From Hydrogenophaga sp. (GTDB lineage: Bacteria > Pseudomonadota > Gammaproteobacteria > Burkholderiales > Burkholderiaceae_C), in contig NZ_JAUSCF010000006.1 of assembly GCF_030651625.1 (NCBI RefSeq), positions 1-64,000 of the forward strand: a stretch of 64,000 nt of DNA, in the 5' to 3' direction. Each line of letters opens with the position of its first letter. Position 1 is the stretch's first letter. Position numbers and translations under genes: made by a program. Positions 27,623-42,452 of the stretch are shown piece after piece. A model generated the notes under the pieces. It did no database searches. It saw only the letters and a list, made by a program, of their open reading frames with translations, and had not been told where the DNA came from.

Positions 27623-28848
27623 ATGTGGATCAATCCCCTCTGCCGGGGCAACTGGCGCGCTATGCGAGCGATCCGGCGCAAAGTCGTGGCAGACGGATCG
27701 ACGAACCGGCTGCCCCCACGCGCACGGTGTTCCAGCGAGACCGGGACCGGGTCATTCATTCCACCGCATTCAGGCGACTGGTCTACAAGACCCAGGTCTT
27801 TCTGAACCACGAAGGCGATCTCTTTCGCACGCGCCTGACCCACTCCCTCGAAGTTGCGCAACTGGGGCGTAGCATCGCGCGATCCCTGCAGTTGAACGAA
27901 GACCTGGTGGAGGGCATTTCGCTGGCCCACGACCTGGGCCACACCCCGTTCGGTCATGCGGGTCAGGACGCGTTGAACGCCTGTTTGAAGTCGTTGCCAG
28001 TGGGCAGTGCCGAGCAGAGCAGTGGCTTCGAGCACAATTTGCAGAGCCTGCGTGTGGTGGACGAGCTCGAGGAGCGCTACCCCGGGTTTGACGGGTTGAA
28101 TCTCTCATTCGAAACGCGGGAGGGCATTCTCAAGCACTGTTCCCGCGCCAACGCCCAGTGGTTGGAAGTGAAGGAGCCTGGAGGTGTGGGCGCCCGGTTT
28201 CTGCACGGCGGTTCGCCTTCGCTCGAAGCGCAGCTTTGCAACCTCGCTGATGAGATCGCGTACAACGCGCACGACATTGACGATGGTGTGCGTTCTGGCC
28301 TGCTGTCGCTGGAGCAACTGGAGCAGGTGCCGCTGTTTGACGGCCATCGGCGCGCTGCCCTGAAGGTACATGCCGGCTTGAAAGGACGCAGGCTGCTGTT
28401 CGAGTCGATCCGTTTGATGTTGAGCGAGCAGGTCTATGACGTTATTGACACCACACGCCAACGCCTGGGTGAGACCCGTGTGGCATCGACCGAAGACGTG
28501 CGTTCGGCCCCCAACCTGGTGTGCTTTTCAGGCGCCATGCAATCAGCGTCCAGGGCATTGAAATCCTTTTTGCACAAGAACCTGTACCGGCATCCTCAGG
28601 TGATGGAGAACACCGACCGGGCGCGTCAGATCGTGTCCGATCTGTTCGCCGTGTATCTCGAGCGGCCAGCAGAAATGACGGATGGTGCATTGCCCGAGCG
28701 CCCGTTGGCGCGTGCCGTGGCTGATCACATCGCCGGGATGACCGATCGTTTCGCGATCCGTGAGCACGAGCGCTTGATGGGGACGTCGGTCTTTCCCTCT
28801 GGGGCCGAGCCCACATCCGGGACGACCCCGATCTTGGCGGAGCGCTGA
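27619..28848 (+). CDS. dGTPase-like deoxynucleoside triphosphohydrolase
   Basis: An HD-domain enzyme of the dGTPase-like family that hydrolyses dNTPs to deoxynucleosides and triphosphate. From ATG 27619 it has 409 residues. Metal ligands of the HD domain are visible as His75 in [10 protein letters not shown] and His104-Asp105 in [11 protein letters not shown]. The ATG overlaps the aroB stop, and its own stop overlaps the next gene. This aroB-dgt pairing is frequent in betaproteobacteria. Confidence 0.94.
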   Translation: MNVDQSPLPGQLARYASDPAQSRGRRIDEPAAPTRTVFQRDRDRVIHSTAFRRLVYKTQVFLNHEGDLFRTRLTHSLEVAQLGRSIARSLQLNEDLVEGISLAHDLGHTPFGHAGQDALNACLKSLPVGSAEQSSGFEHNLQSLRVVDELEERYPGFDGLNLSFETREGILKHCSRANAQWLEVKEPGGVGARFLHGGSPSLEAQLCNLADEIAYNAHDIDDGVRSGLLSLEQLEQVPLFDGHRRAALKVHAGLKGRRLLFESIRLMLSEQVYDVIDTTRQRLGETRVASTEDVRSAPNLVCFSGAMQSASRALKSFLHKNLYRHPQVMENTDRARQIVSDLFAVYLERPAEMTDGALPERPLARAVADHIAGMTDRFAIREHERLMGTSVFPSGAEPTSGTTPILAER

Positions 28849-30074
28849 TGTCGTCTGCTCGTCCGGAGTTGAGTCCGCGCGGCACAGCCGCTTTGGTGGT
28901 GCTCGTTGGCGTGACCTGTGCCTTGCATGTCGGGAAGATGCCGGTGGCCATCCCTGTGCTGCAGGCGTCCCTGGGTCTGACCCTGGTTCAGGCCGGTTTC
29001 CTGCTGTCACTGGTGCAGCTGGCCGGCATGTTGCTGGGTTTGCCGGTCGGTCTGATGGCCGATCGCTTTGGACCTCGGCGGCTGATGCTGACCGGTCTGA
29101 TCATCCTTGCCGCTGGCAGTGCCCTCGGCGCATTGGCGCCTGACGTGCGGGTTCTGCTCGCCACCCGGGTGCTGGAGGGCGTGGGCTTCCTGCTGGCGGT
29201 ACTGCCTGCGCCGGCCTTGCTGCGCCAGCAGGTTCGTGAACCCTCCGTGTTGTCCAGGGCGCTGGGCTGGTGGGGTGCCTACATGCCATTTGGAACCGCG
29301 CTGGCCTTGCTGCTCGGCGTACCGCTGCTGGCAGGTATCGGATGGCGCTGGGCTTGGGCAAGCCTTGCCGCGCTGTCGTTGATGGCTGCCTTCGGCTTGG
29401 CGCGCGGGATCGCTGCTGATGGGCCTGAGCGCCATCCGTCGGGTGCGGCATCGGCGCTGGTGCCCAAACTGCTGCGCACCCTGTCGAGCTCCGGTCCCTG
29501 GCTGGTGGCCCTGGCGTTCTTCGTGTATTCGGGTCAGTGGATGGCGGTGGTTGGTTTCCTGCCCACCATTTACGGGCAATCGGGATTTTCAGCCGGGGCG
29601 GCGGGTGTCATGAGTGCCGTGGCTGCCGGTATCAACATGGGCGGCAATATCGCGGCAGGGCGTTGCCTCTCGCTCGGCGTGCGGCCAGGGATTCTGCTGG
29701 CAACGGGGTACGCTGCCATGGCGCTGGGTGCATGGGTAGCCTTCGCTGCGGTGGGGCATCCGGTGCTTCAGTATGGTGCGGTGTTGGTGTTCTCGTGCCT
29801 GGGCGGTTTGATCCCGGGAACATTGTTTGGCCTGGCTGTGGGACTCGCGCCCGACAACAGCACCGTCTCCACGACGGTGGGCTGGATGCAGCAGTTTTCT
29901 TCTCTGGGGCAATTTCTGGGACCACCGCTGGTGGCCTGGGTGGCGGTGGCCATGGGCGGATGGCAGTCCACCTGGGTGGTGACAAGCTTCTGTTCCCTGG
30001 TGGGTTTGTTCCTGGCCTGGCGTCTTCAGGTGGCTTGGAAGTTGTCTCGGCAGCCGCGGGCTGCTGCGGCCTGA
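28848..30074 (+). CDS. major facilitator superfamily transporter
   Basis: A 408-residue inner-membrane protein with about twelve hydrophobic segments. The MFS signature between helices 2 and 3 is clear (GLMADRFGPRRLML). It resembles the CynX/NimT-like branch of MFS, but substrate cannot be assigned. Its ATG shares one base with the upstream stop, so translation is coupled to the dNTPase gene. Confidence 0.9.
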   Translation: MSSARPELSPRGTAALVVLVGVTCALHVGKMPVAIPVLQASLGLTLVQAGFLLSLVQLAGMLLGLPVGLMADRFGPRRLMLTGLIILAAGSALGALAPDVRVLLATRVLEGVGFLLAVLPAPALLRQQVREPSVLSRALGWWGAYMPFGTALALLLGVPLLAGIGWRWAWASLAALSLMAAFGLARGIAADGPERHPSGAASALVPKLLRTLSSSGPWLVALAFFVYSGQWMAVVGFLPTIYGQSGFSAGAAGVMSAVAAGINMGGNIAAGRCLSLGVRPGILLATGYAAMALGAWVAFAAVGHPVLQYGAVLVFSCLGGLIPGTLFGLAVGLAPDNSTVSTTVGWMQQFSSLGQFLGPPLVAWVAVAMGGWQSTWVVTSFCSLVGLFLAWRLQVAWKLSRQPRAAAA

Positions 30075-30196
30075 GCTTTCAGCACCGGTCCGGGCGGCGG
30101 CGTCTGTGGACGCTGGCTGAGACTTCCACGCCCCAGGGCGAGGGCAGGGTTGCATAATCTGCCGGTCCCAACGTTCGGATGCCAACCAATACCCCC

Positions 30197-30883
30197 ATGG
30201 CGCGTTTGCCCCGACTCTCGATTCCCGGCAACCTTCACCATGTCATGCAGCGGGGGAACAACCAGCAAGCGATCGTAAAAACGGATGCCGATCGATCGGC
30301 TTTGCTGACCATGGTGGGGGAGCAGGCCCTGCACTATCGTGTGGCACTGCACGCCTATGTGCTGATGGACACCCATTTCCATTTGCTCCTGACGCCTGCG
30401 ACCCCCGGTGGGATCTCGCTGATGATGCAGGCGGTGGGGCGGCGTTATGTGCGGTATTTCAACGACCTCCACCACCGCAGTGGCACGCTCTGGGACGGCC
30501 GGTACCGGTCGACGGTGTTGCAGGCCGAGCGTCACCTGATCGCCCACATGTGTTTTCTGGACCTCATGCCGGTGCGTGCTGGTGTGACTGCGCAGCCCCA
30601 CCTTTACCCGTGGTCCAGCCATTGCCACTATGTCGGGCAGTTGACCGACAAGCGATTGGTACCGCATCCGGTCTACTGGTCGCTCGGCAACACGCCTTTT
30701 GCGCGAGAGGCTGCTTACGCAGACCGGGTGCGTGAAGGCTTGACCGATGCGCAAGCTGTTGAAATCGCATCCTCGGTCAACCATGGCTGGGCCCTGGGTG
30801 AACCGGATTTCATCGACGGCCTCCAGCAGCAGACCCAAAGGCGCGTCAGCAAAGCGCGTCCAGGCCGTCCCCCCCTTCGGTAG
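30197..30883 (+). CDS. REP-associated tyrosine transposase (RAYT)
   Basis: A single-copy HUH-type DNA nuclease related to IS200/IS605 transposases. Visible features are the N-terminus MARLPRLSIPGNLHHVMQRG, the HUH motif in MDTHFHLLL, the candidate tyrosine region GRRYVRYFN and SGTLWDGRYRS. RAYTs are thought to mobilise short REP palindromes and usually lack terminal repeats of their own. An in-frame ATG at 30179 would add six residues. It interrupts the space between the MFS gene and gltB, and repeat-like sequence follows at 30938-31008. Confidence 0.92.
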   Translation: MARLPRLSIPGNLHHVMQRGNNQQAIVKTDADRSALLTMVGEQALHYRVALHAYVLMDTHFHLLLTPATPGGISLMMQAVGRRYVRYFNDLHHRSGTLWDGRYRSTVLQAERHLIAHMCFLDLMPVRAGVTAQPHLYPWSSHCHYVGQLTDKRLVPHPVYWSLGNTPFAREAAYADRVREGLTDAQAVEIASSVNHGWALGEPDFIDGLQQQTQRRVSKARPGRPPLR

Positions 30884-30937
30884 CAGTTCAAACTCCGCGT
30901 CCGGCACGGTGGCGCGACAGGCTCTGGGTTTTCAATA

Positions 30938-31008
30938 TGTCCCTAATTTATATGGCATGAGTCTGCTCTGGTTATGAATTGTTATCTGACCCCAATTTAT
31001 ACCGCTTG
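30938..31008. repeat. imperfect 22-base direct repeat downstream of the RAYT
   Basis: TGTCCCTAATTTATATGGCATG (30938-30959, written here as key bases CCC-AATTTATA-GC) recurs at 30987-31008 with five differences. The shared core is CCC[T/C]AATTTATA. The pair is AT-rich against its surroundings and lies between the RAYT and gltB, so it may be the short element the RAYT acts on or sites in the gltB promoter region. Confidence 0.45.
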
Positions 31009-31082
31009 GCATTCTTGTTGCATTGCACTATGCTCTGCCTCCGCATCATTTCGCAGCGCCCCCGATTGAAGAAGGAAAAGCC

Positions 31083-35861
<4,779 letters not shown>

Positions 35862-35891
35862 AGAACCGGTCAAGCAAGAAGGACACGCATC

Positions 35892-37358
35892 ATGGGAAAA
35901 GTTACTGGCTTCATGGAATTCGAGCGCCTGGAAGAGGGCTACAAGCCGGTTCCGGAACGACTGAAGCATTACAAGGAATTCGTGATCGGGCTGGACGACG
36001 GTCAGTCCAAGGTCCAGGCAGCACGCTGCATGGACTGCGGCACGCCGTTTTGCAACAACGGCTGTCCAGTCAACAACATCATCCCGGATTTCAACGACCT
36101 GGTGTACCAGGGTGACTGGAAGAACGCGATCACCGTCTTGCACAGCACGAACAACTTTCCCGAATTCACTGGCCGTATCTGTCCCGCGCCCTGCGAGGCG
36201 GCCTGCACACTGAACGTGAATGACGATCCGGTGGGGATCAAATCCATCGAGCACGCAATCATCGATCGCGCTTGGGCCGAAGGATGGGTGGTGCCACAAC
36301 CGGCGCGCCACAGGACCGGCAAGTCGGTGGCGGTGGTCGGTTCCGGGCCTGCTGGCCTTGCGGCAGCCCAGCAACTCGCCCGGGCCGGCCATGCCGTGAC
36401 CGTTTTTGAAAAGAACGACCGGATTGGTGGCTTGCTGCGCTACGGGATCCCCGACTTCAAAATGGAGAAGAGCCATATCGACCGCCGAGTGGCGCAAATG
36501 GAGGCCGAAGGCGTCGTGTTCCGCACCGGTATGCTGGTGGGTGCCATGCCCGCCGACAGCAAGGTGACCAACGATGCCAATGCAACCATCAGTGCCGATG
36601 AGCTCAAGGCCCAGTTCGATGCCGTGTTGCTCACTGGCGGCTCGGAGCAATCGCGCGACCTTCCGGTTCCAGGGCGTGAGCTCGACGGCGTTCATTTCGC
36701 CATGGAGTTCCTGCCGCAGCAGAACAAAGTCAATGCCGGCGACAAGCTGAAAAAGCAGCTCCGTGCCGACGGCAAGCACGTGATCGTGATCGGTGGTGGG
36801 GACACGGGTAGCGACTGCGTGGGCACCAGCAACCGTCACGGTGCGCTTTCCGTGACCCAGTTCGAGGTCATGCCGCAGCCGCCGGAAGAAGAAAACAAGC
36901 CGCTGGTGTGGCCCTACTGGCCCCTCAAGCTGCGCACCAGTTCCAGCCACGAAGAAGGCTGCTCAAGAGAATTTGCCATATCCACCAAGGCCTTCATTGG
37001 TGAAAAAGGAAAGGTCGCCGGGCTCCAGACCGTGCACGTGGAAATGAAGGACGGCAAGCTGGTGGAAATCGCTGGTACCGAAAAAGAGTACAAGGCCGAT
37101 CTCGTGCTGCTGGCGATGGGCTTTGTCAATCCCGTGGCTTCGGTGCTGGATGCCTTCAATATCGACAAGGACGCGCGCGGCAACGCCCGTGCCTCGACCG
37201 AATTCGCAGGTGGCTACGCGACCAACGTGGAAAAGGTGTTTGCCGCTGGCGACATGCGGCGAGGTCAGTCTCTGGTGGTGTGGGCAATTCGCGAAGGCCG
37301 TCAGGCCGCCCGTTCGGTCGACGAGTTCCTCATGGGCTTTTCCGACCTGCCACGCTGA
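35892..37358 (+). CDS. gltD: glutamate synthase (NADPH) small subunit
   Basis: GltD passes electrons from NADPH through FAD and two 4Fe-4S clusters to GltB. The 488-residue protein has the N-terminal cluster cysteines in [18 protein letters not shown] and [12 protein letters not shown], the FAD site [15 protein letters not shown] and the NADPH site [11 protein letters not shown]. It forms the gltBD operon with the preceding gene. Confidence 0.98.
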   Translation: MGKVTGFMEFERLEEGYKPVPERLKHYKEFVIGLDDGQSKVQAARCMDCGTPFCNNGCPVNNIIPDFNDLVYQGDWKNAITVLHSTNNFPEFTGRICPAPCEAACTLNVNDDPVGIKSIEHAIIDRAWAEGWVVPQPARHRTGKSVAVVGSGPAGLAAAQQLARAGHAVTVFEKNDRIGGLLRYGIPDFKMEKSHIDRRVAQMEAEGVVFRTGMLVGAMPADSKVTNDANATISADELKAQFDAVLLTGGSEQSRDLPVPGRELDGVHFAMEFLPQQNKVNAGDKLKKQLRADGKHVIVIGGGDTGSDCVGTSNRHGALSVTQFEVMPQPPEEENKPLVWPYWPLKLRTSSSHEEGCSREFAISTKAFIGEKGKVAGLQTVHVEMKDGKLVEIAGTEKEYKADLVLLAMGFVNPVASVLDAFNIDKDARGNARASTEFAGGYATNVEKVFAAGDMRRGQSLVVWAIREGRQAARSVDEFLMGFSDLPR

Positions 37359-37361
37359 AGT

Positions 37362-37387
37362 CATGGAGCTAGTCAACCGGCTCCATG
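37362..37387. other. hairpin after gltD
   Basis: CATGGAGC and GCTCCATG form a perfect 8-base-pair stem with a ten-base loop, starting three bases beyond the gltD stop codon. A second GC-rich imperfect stem follows at about 37387-37405. No T-run follows; it may protect the 3' end of the gltBD message. Confidence 0.4.
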
Positions 37388-37483
37388 GCCTGCCTGCAGG
37401 CGGCCGCTGTCGGGGCTAGGGGCGTTGAATCGCAGGGCTTTCTTCGCGTGCGACAATGAGGGTTTTCCCAGGCCGCAGGCCAC

Positions 37484-38299
37484 ATGAACGAATCCCCTTT
37501 CATTGAAATTGACCACGTCACGTTCGGCTACGACAGCCGGCGCACGATTCTCAACGACCTGTCGCTGAGCTTCACGCGAGGAAAAGTCACGGCCGTGCTG
37601 GGTGGCTCGGGCTGTGGCAAGACCACCCTGCTGCGCCTGATTGGTGGTGTGCATGCCGCGAACGCCGGGCGCGTGGTGTTTGACGGTGAAGTCATCGACA
37701 CGCGCAACAAGGCCCAGTTGTTCGCCATTCGCCGCCGCCTGGGCATGCTGTTCCAGTTCGGTGCGCTGTTCACCGATCTGTCGGTGTTCGACAACGTGGC
37801 CTTTCCCTTGCGTGAGATGACCGACCTGCCCGAATCGCTGATCCGGGACATTGTCCTCATGAAGCTGAACGCCGTGGGACTGCGCGGTGCGGCCGGACTG
37901 CGCATCAGCGAGGTGTCGGGTGGCATGGCGCGGCGCATTGCGCTGGCAAGGGCGATTGCCCTGGATCCCGAACTCATCATGTACGACGAACCCTTCGCCG
38001 GACTGGACCTGGTGTCGATGGGTGTGGCGGCCAAGCTGATCCGCACGCTCACCGACGTGACCGGTGCCACGACGCTGCTGATTTCTCACGATGTGCCTCA
38101 ATGCATGGCCATCAGCGACTGGGTGGTGCTCATGGCCACCGGCGGGCGCGTGGTGGCTCAGGGCACGCCCGCCGAATTGATGGCCAGCGACGAGCCCGAG
38201 GTGCGTCAGTTCGTGCGTGGTGAACCGGATGGGCCGATCAAATTCCATTACCCAGCGCCACCCGTGGCGGTCGACTTTGGGGTGGAGGCCTCCCGATGA
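37484..38299 (+). CDS. mlaF: Mla phospholipid transport ATPase MlaF
   Basis: The cytoplasmic ABC ATPase of the Mla pathway, which moves phospholipids between inner and outer membranes and keeps outer-membrane asymmetry. The 271-residue protein has Walker A GGSGCGKTT, signature VSGGMARRIALAR, Walker B LIMYDEPFAGLD and the H-loop histidine in ISHDV. It starts the mlaFEDACB operon and overlaps mlaE by four bases. Confidence 0.96.
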   Translation: MNESPFIEIDHVTFGYDSRRTILNDLSLSFTRGKVTAVLGGSGCGKTTLLRLIGGVHAANAGRVVFDGEVIDTRNKAQLFAIRRRLGMLFQFGALFTDLSVFDNVAFPLREMTDLPESLIRDIVLMKLNAVGLRGAAGLRISEVSGGMARRIALARAIALDPELIMYDEPFAGLDLVSMGVAAKLIRTLTDVTGATTLLISHDVPQCMAISDWVVLMATGGRVVAQGTPAELMASDEPEVRQFVRGEPDGPIKFHYPAPPVAVDFGVEASR

Positions 38300-39075
38300 A
38301 CGCGCTGCAGATGCTGGGTCGGCGCGCCCTGGACGTGTTCGCTGCATGGGGTCACGGTGCCGTGTTTTTCATCGAGCTGCTCAGGGCCGTACCGGCAGGG
38401 CTGGCCCGTTTTGGTCTGGTGGTGACGCAGATTCACGCCATCGGCAACCGTTCGCTGGTCATCATCCTTGCGTCGGGGCTCGCGGTGGGGTTCGTGCTGG
38501 CCTTGCAGCTGTACAACACGCTCACCAATTTTGGTGCCGCCGAATCGCTGGGGCTGGTCGTCAATCTCTCGCTGGTGCGTGAACTCGGTCCTGTCGTGAC
38601 GGCGCTGCTGTTCGCTGGTCGTGCAGGCACCTCGCTGACCGCCGAGATCGGTCTCATGAAAGCGGGGGAGCAGATCGCTGCGATGGAACTCATGGCGATC
38701 GACCCACGCAAGCGCGTGCTGGCGCCACGTTTCATCGCGGGCGTGATCGCCATGCCATTGCTGGCGGCGCTGTTTTCTGCGATTGGCATCCTGGGCGCCT
38801 GGGTCGTGGCGGTCGGTCTGATCGGCATTGACGCCGGCAACTTCTGGTCGATCCAGCAAAACGGTGTGGACGTGTGGCGGGATGTCGGCAACGGCGTCGT
38901 CAAGAGCGCCGTGTTTGGCGTGATCTGTACCGCCGTGGCTTTGTACCAGGGCTTTGAAACCGAAGCCACGCCCGAAGGCGTGGCCTACGCCACCACCCGC
39001 ACGGTGGTGACCGCCTCTCTGGGGGTGCTGGCCATGGACTTCATCCTCACGGCCCTGATGTTTTCGACCCCCTGA
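38296..39075 (+). CDS. mlaE: Mla permease MlaE
   Basis: A 259-residue integral membrane permease with about five hydrophobic segments and the family motifs LVRELGPVVTALLFAGRAGTSLTAEIG and EQIAAMELMAIDP. It pairs with the MlaF ATPase and receives substrate from the MlaD ring. Start overlaps the mlaF stop. Confidence 0.97.
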   Translation: MNALQMLGRRALDVFAAWGHGAVFFIELLRAVPAGLARFGLVVTQIHAIGNRSLVIILASGLAVGFVLALQLYNTLTNFGAAESLGLVVNLSLVRELGPVVTALLFAGRAGTSLTAEIGLMKAGEQIAAMELMAIDPRKRVLAPRFIAGVIAMPLLAALFSAIGILGAWVVAVGLIGIDAGNFWSIQQNGVDVWRDVGNGVVKSAVFGVICTAVALYQGFETEATPEGVAYATTRTVVTASLGVLAMDFILTALMFSTP

Positions 39076-39093
39076 TCACTGAGCAGCTCACGT

Positions 39094-39570
39094 ATGAACA
39101 AAAGAAGCATTGAAATTTTCGTTGGCCTGTTTGTCGTGCTGGGTGCGGCGGGGCTGCTTTTCCTGGCACTCAAAGCAGCCAACCTCGGCAGTTTCACCAG
39201 TGGTGGCGCGACCTACACGGTGCAGGCCCGTTTTGACAACATCGGCGGTCTCAAGGCCCGGGCGCCAGTGCGCTCCGCCGGTGTGAATGTGGGTCGGGTC
39301 ACCAGCGTCACACTGGACGCCCAGACCTACCAGGGGCTGGTGACCATGGAAATCAACCAGGGTTTCTTGTTCCCCAGAGACTCGTCGGCCAAGATCCTCA
39401 CGGCGGGATTGCTGGGAGACCAGTACATTGGTCTCGAGCCTGGCGGTGACGAAAAAGATCTGGCCGCAGGCGACGTGATCACCCAGACACAGTCGGCGGT
39501 GGTACTTGAAAATCTGATCGGGCAGTTCCTGTTCAACCGTACCGCCGACGGCCCTGGTGAAGACAAGTAG
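39094..39570 (+). CDS. mlaD: Mla periplasmic MCE protein MlaD
   Basis: A 158-residue protein with one N-terminal membrane anchor (about 8-28) and a single MCE domain (about 40-120) starting TYTVQARFDNIGGLKARAPV. Six copies form a ring on MlaFE with a hydrophobic lipid channel. The short C-terminal tail is typical of betaproteobacterial MlaD. Confidence 0.96.
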   Translation: MNKRSIEIFVGLFVVLGAAGLLFLALKAANLGSFTSGGATYTVQARFDNIGGLKARAPVRSAGVNVGRVTSVTLDAQTYQGLVTMEINQGFLFPRDSSAKILTAGLLGDQYIGLEPGGDEKDLAAGDVITQTQSAVVLENLIGQFLFNRTADGPGEDK

Positions 39571-39662
39571 TGGGGATGCGGCATCACGGTGGCTGGCTAG
39601 AATCTCAGCCGATTACACGCGGCCATGGCTGCGAGCAGAATTGAGCGCTTGACCTTCGGGAA

Positions 39663-40433
39663 ATGCATATGTTGTTCAGGGAAAAAAAAATACACAGGCC
39701 TTTGAAGCTGCTGTGCCTTGCTGGCCTGGTGGCAGTGCTCGGAGCCTGTGCGACGGGGCCGGACGCCAACCCGCGAGATCCGCTCGAGCCTTTCAACCGC
39801 GGCGTCTTCAAATTCAATGACGCGGTGGACGAAGCCGTGATCAAGCCAGTGGCGGTGGTGTATCGGGACATTACCCCCGACCTTGTGCGCACCGGCGTGA
39901 GCAATTTTTTTGGCAACCTGAGCGATTTCTGGTCGTTCATCAACGCCACTCTACAAGCCCGGCCGCAAGAAGCGGTTGAGAATCTGGCGCGATTCAATGT
40001 CAACACCATTCTGGGACTGGGCGGTGTGCTGGACATCGCGTCCGAGATGGGTATTGACCGCACGAAACTCGATTTTGGGCAAACCATGGGACGCTGGGGT
40101 ATTCCCTCCGGGCCGTATCTGGTGCTTCCTCTGCTGGGGCCTTCATCCGTTCGGGATGCGGCTGGATTCAGCGTGGAATCGCGAGGTGACCTTGTCATGG
40201 GTATCAACCATGTTCCGGCGCGAAATTCCCTTTACGGATTGCGTCTGATAGAAACACGGGCCAATCTGCTGCGCGCCAGTGCGATGCTCGAAGGCGCTGC
40301 GCTTGACAAATACAGTTTTTCCAGAGATTTCTATTTGCAGCGGCGCGAAAGCCAGATTGAATCGCTGATCGACAAAGGCGTTGGAAATCGCGACAACGGC
40401 GATGCCGACGAAGATACGAATCGCAACGAATGA
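39663..40433 (+). CDS. mlaA: outer-membrane lipoprotein MlaA (VacJ)
   Basis: MlaA removes misplaced phospholipids from the outer leaflet of the outer membrane and hands them to MlaC. The 256-residue protein has a basic N-terminus and a lipobox LGACATG (Cys near 30), followed by the family signature DPLEPFNRGVFKFNDAVD and RTKLDFGQTMGRWGIPSGPYLVLPLLGPS. In enterics mlaA is unlinked; here it sits inside the mla operon, as is usual in Burkholderiales. Confidence 0.96.
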   Translation: MHMLFREKKIHRPLKLLCLAGLVAVLGACATGPDANPRDPLEPFNRGVFKFNDAVDEAVIKPVAVVYRDITPDLVRTGVSNFFGNLSDFWSFINATLQARPQEAVENLARFNVNTILGLGGVLDIASEMGIDRTKLDFGQTMGRWGIPSGPYLVLPLLGPSSVRDAAGFSVESRGDLVMGINHVPARNSLYGLRLIETRANLLRASAMLEGAALDKYSFSRDFYLQRRESQIESLIDKGVGNRDNGDADEDTNRNE

Positions 40434-40519
40434 GCTGGAACCGATTTCCGCGCCTCATCTCCAATGTATTCCGCAGCCAAGCTGCTGTTCCCAGGGCGTC
40501 TGGCCCGGAAAGGTATTTC

Positions 40520-41146
40520 ATGCTCAACCGTCGAAATCTGCTGGGCGTTGTTGCCATTGCATCAAGTGCGCTGATGTCCATGCCTTCATGGGCTTCCGAT
40601 GAAGCCCCTGACGTGCTCGTCAAGCGCATTTCCGGTGAAGTCATGGCTGCAGTGAAAGCCGATCCGGCTGTGCAGGGCGGCGACGTCAACCGCATCATGG
40701 AGTTGGTGGACGAGAAGATCATGCCCAGCGTCAACTTCTCTCGCATGACGGCATCGGCCGTCGGACGGCATTGGCGTCAGGCCACACCGGAGCAGCAAAA
40801 GCAGCTGCAGAGCGAATTCAAGACCTTGCTGGTGCGCACCTACTCGGGCGCCCTTGGTGAGGTCAAGGACCAGACTGTGACCTTCCGCCCCCTGCGTGCC
40901 CGCCCAGAAGATACCGAGGTGGTGGTCAGGTCTGAAGTGCGCGGTCGCGGCGAACCCATCCAGCTCGACTACCGGATGGAAAAGACAACCGAAGGCTGGA
41001 AGATTTATGACCTGAATGTGCTGGGCATCTGGCTGGTGGAAACCTACCGCACCCAGTTCTCGCAAGAAATCAATGCACGCGGCATCGACGGCTTGATCGC
41101 AGCGCTGTCTCAGCGCAACAAGAGCAACGTCGGAAAGACTGGTTGA
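40520..41146 (+). CDS. mlaC: periplasmic phospholipid carrier MlaC
   Basis: MlaC shuttles phospholipid between MlaA and the MlaFEDB complex. The chosen ATG at 40520 has a GGAAAGG site at ideal distance and gives a 208-residue precursor whose signal peptide ends SWASDEA. An upstream ATG at 40430 overlaps the mlaA stop but would push the signal peptide 30 residues inward. The body shows VNFSRMTASAVGRHWRQATPEQ and the C-terminal helix region of the family. Confidence 0.94.
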   Translation: MLNRRNLLGVVAIASSALMSMPSWASDEAPDVLVKRISGEVMAAVKADPAVQGGDVNRIMELVDEKIMPSVNFSRMTASAVGRHWRQATPEQQKQLQSEFKTLLVRTYSGALGEVKDQTVTFRPLRARPEDTEVVVRSEVRGRGEPIQLDYRMEKTTEGWKIYDLNVLGIWLVETYRTQFSQEINARGIDGLIAALSQRNKSNVGKTG

Positions 41147-41158
41147 AAGCGACGATCC

Positions 41159-41440
41159 ATGTCCAACCCAGCGATCATTGCCATGCCTGACGTGGTGACC
41201 ATGCACGTGGCCTCGGGTGTCCTTCAGGCGTTGTCGAGTTCGCTGGCGTTGCAGACCGACGCGGTGGCCACAGTCGATGCCCACGCTCTACAAACATTCG
41301 ATTCCTCTGCTGTGGCCGTGTTGCTGGAGCTCAAGCGCGAGCTTGCGCAGGGCGGCCGTACGCTGGAGGTGGTCAATCTGCCGCCCAAGCTGAAGGCTCT
41401 GGTGGCCCTGTACGGCGTGAGCGAAATGCTGCCGGCATAA
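41159..41440 (+). CDS. mlaB: STAS-domain protein MlaB
   Basis: A 93-residue single STAS domain that binds MlaF and stabilises the ABC transporter. The central segment TVDAHALQTFDSSAVAVLLELKRELAQGGRTLEVVNLPPKL matches the STAS core, including the DSS motif before the helix. It is the last mla gene of the operon, 12 bases after mlaC. Confidence 0.92.
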   Translation: MSNPAIIAMPDVVTMHVASGVLQALSSSLALQTDAVATVDAHALQTFDSSAVAVLLELKRELAQGGRTLEVVNLPPKLKALVALYGVSEMLPA

Positions 41441-41507
41441 AATACCGATTTCACCAGCCGTACCAGAAACCTGTGCGCGGCCGGTGACCCTTGTGGTCAC
41501 GCCCGCC

Positions 41508-42452
41508 ATGCCAGCAGTTTCCTTTCAGAACGTTTCCAAAATTTTCCCTGCCTCGCGTGGCGATGTCCATGCACTTCGCGAAGTGTCGTTCGATGTCGGG
41601 CAAGGCGAATTTTTCGGTCTGCTCGGCCCCAATGGTGCTGGCAAGACCACCCTCATCAGCATCCTTGCTGGTCTGACACGCGCAAGCAGTGGCCAGGTGC
41701 GCGTGCATGGGCATGATGTTCAGGCAGATTACCAGGCCGCCCGCCGGCAACTGGGCGTGGTGCCACAGGAACTGGTTTTTGATCCCTTTTTCAGTGTGCG
41801 TGAAGCACTGAAAATCCAGTCGGGTTATTTCGGTATTCGCGACAACACCGCCTGGATCGACGAACTGCTGGAAGGGCTGGGCCTTGCGGACAAGGCCGGC
41901 GCCAACATGCGCCAGCTGTCTGGTGGCATGAAGCGCCGTGTACTGATCGCGCAGGCGCTCGTGCACAAGCCGCCCGTGATCGTGCTGGACGAACCCACCG
42001 CCGGTGTGGATGTCGAATTGCGTCAGACACTCTGGAAGTTCATCTCCGATCTCAACAAGCGCATGGGGTGCACGGTCCTGCTCACCACCCACTACCTGGA
42101 AGAGGCCGAGGCGCTGTGTGGACGCATTGCGATGCTCAAGCAGGGACGGGTGGTCGCGCTCGAGGCCACTTCGGAACTGCTGCGACGCGCATCGTCGAAC
42201 GTGCTGCGCTTCAAGACCGATCAGGTGCTGCCGGCGGATCTCAAGTCGCTGGCACGGGTGACCGGGCGGGTCGTTCAGTTGCCCGCGCACGACGCGCTGG
42301 AAGTGGAACGCCTGCTCGCCCGCTTGCGAGAATCCGGACTCATCGCGCAGGACGTCGAGATTCGCAAAGCCGATCTGGAAGACGTCTTTCTGGATCTGAT
42401 GGAAGGACCCGGCGCAGGACGGCAGCGCCGGTTCGAAGGGGCACTGGCATGA
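41508..42452 (+). CDS. ABC transporter ATPase (YadG-like)
   Basis: An ABC-2-type exporter ATPase of about 314 residues with Walker A GPNGAGKTT, signature LSGGMKRRVLIAQ, Walker B VIVLDEPTAGVD and the H-loop in LTTHYLEEAE. A GTG at 41484 in the same frame would add eight residues and has no better ribosome site. It overlaps its permease gene by four bases. The pair recurs next to mla genes in Burkholderiales; the substrate is unknown. Confidence 0.93.
   Translation: MPAVSFQNVSKIFPASRGDVHALREVSFDVGQGEFFGLLGPNGAGKTTLISILAGLTRASSGQVRVHGHDVQADYQAARRQLGVVPQELVFDPFFSVREALKIQSGYFGIRDNTAWIDELLEGLGLADKAGANMRQLSGGMKRRVLIAQALVHKPPVIVLDEPTAGVDVELRQTLWKFISDLNKRMGCTVLLTTHYLEEAEALCGRIAMLKQGRVVALEATSELLRRASSNVLRFKTDQVLPADLKSLARVTGRVVQLPAHDALEVERLLARLRESGLIAQDVEIRKADLEDVFLDLMEGPGAGRQRRFEGALA

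Noticed and set aside
39598-39603. TAGAAT as an internal promoter before mlaA
   Set aside because: The hexamer is a good -10 match, but no -35 is present at 16-18 bases and the gene lies in a continuous operon.
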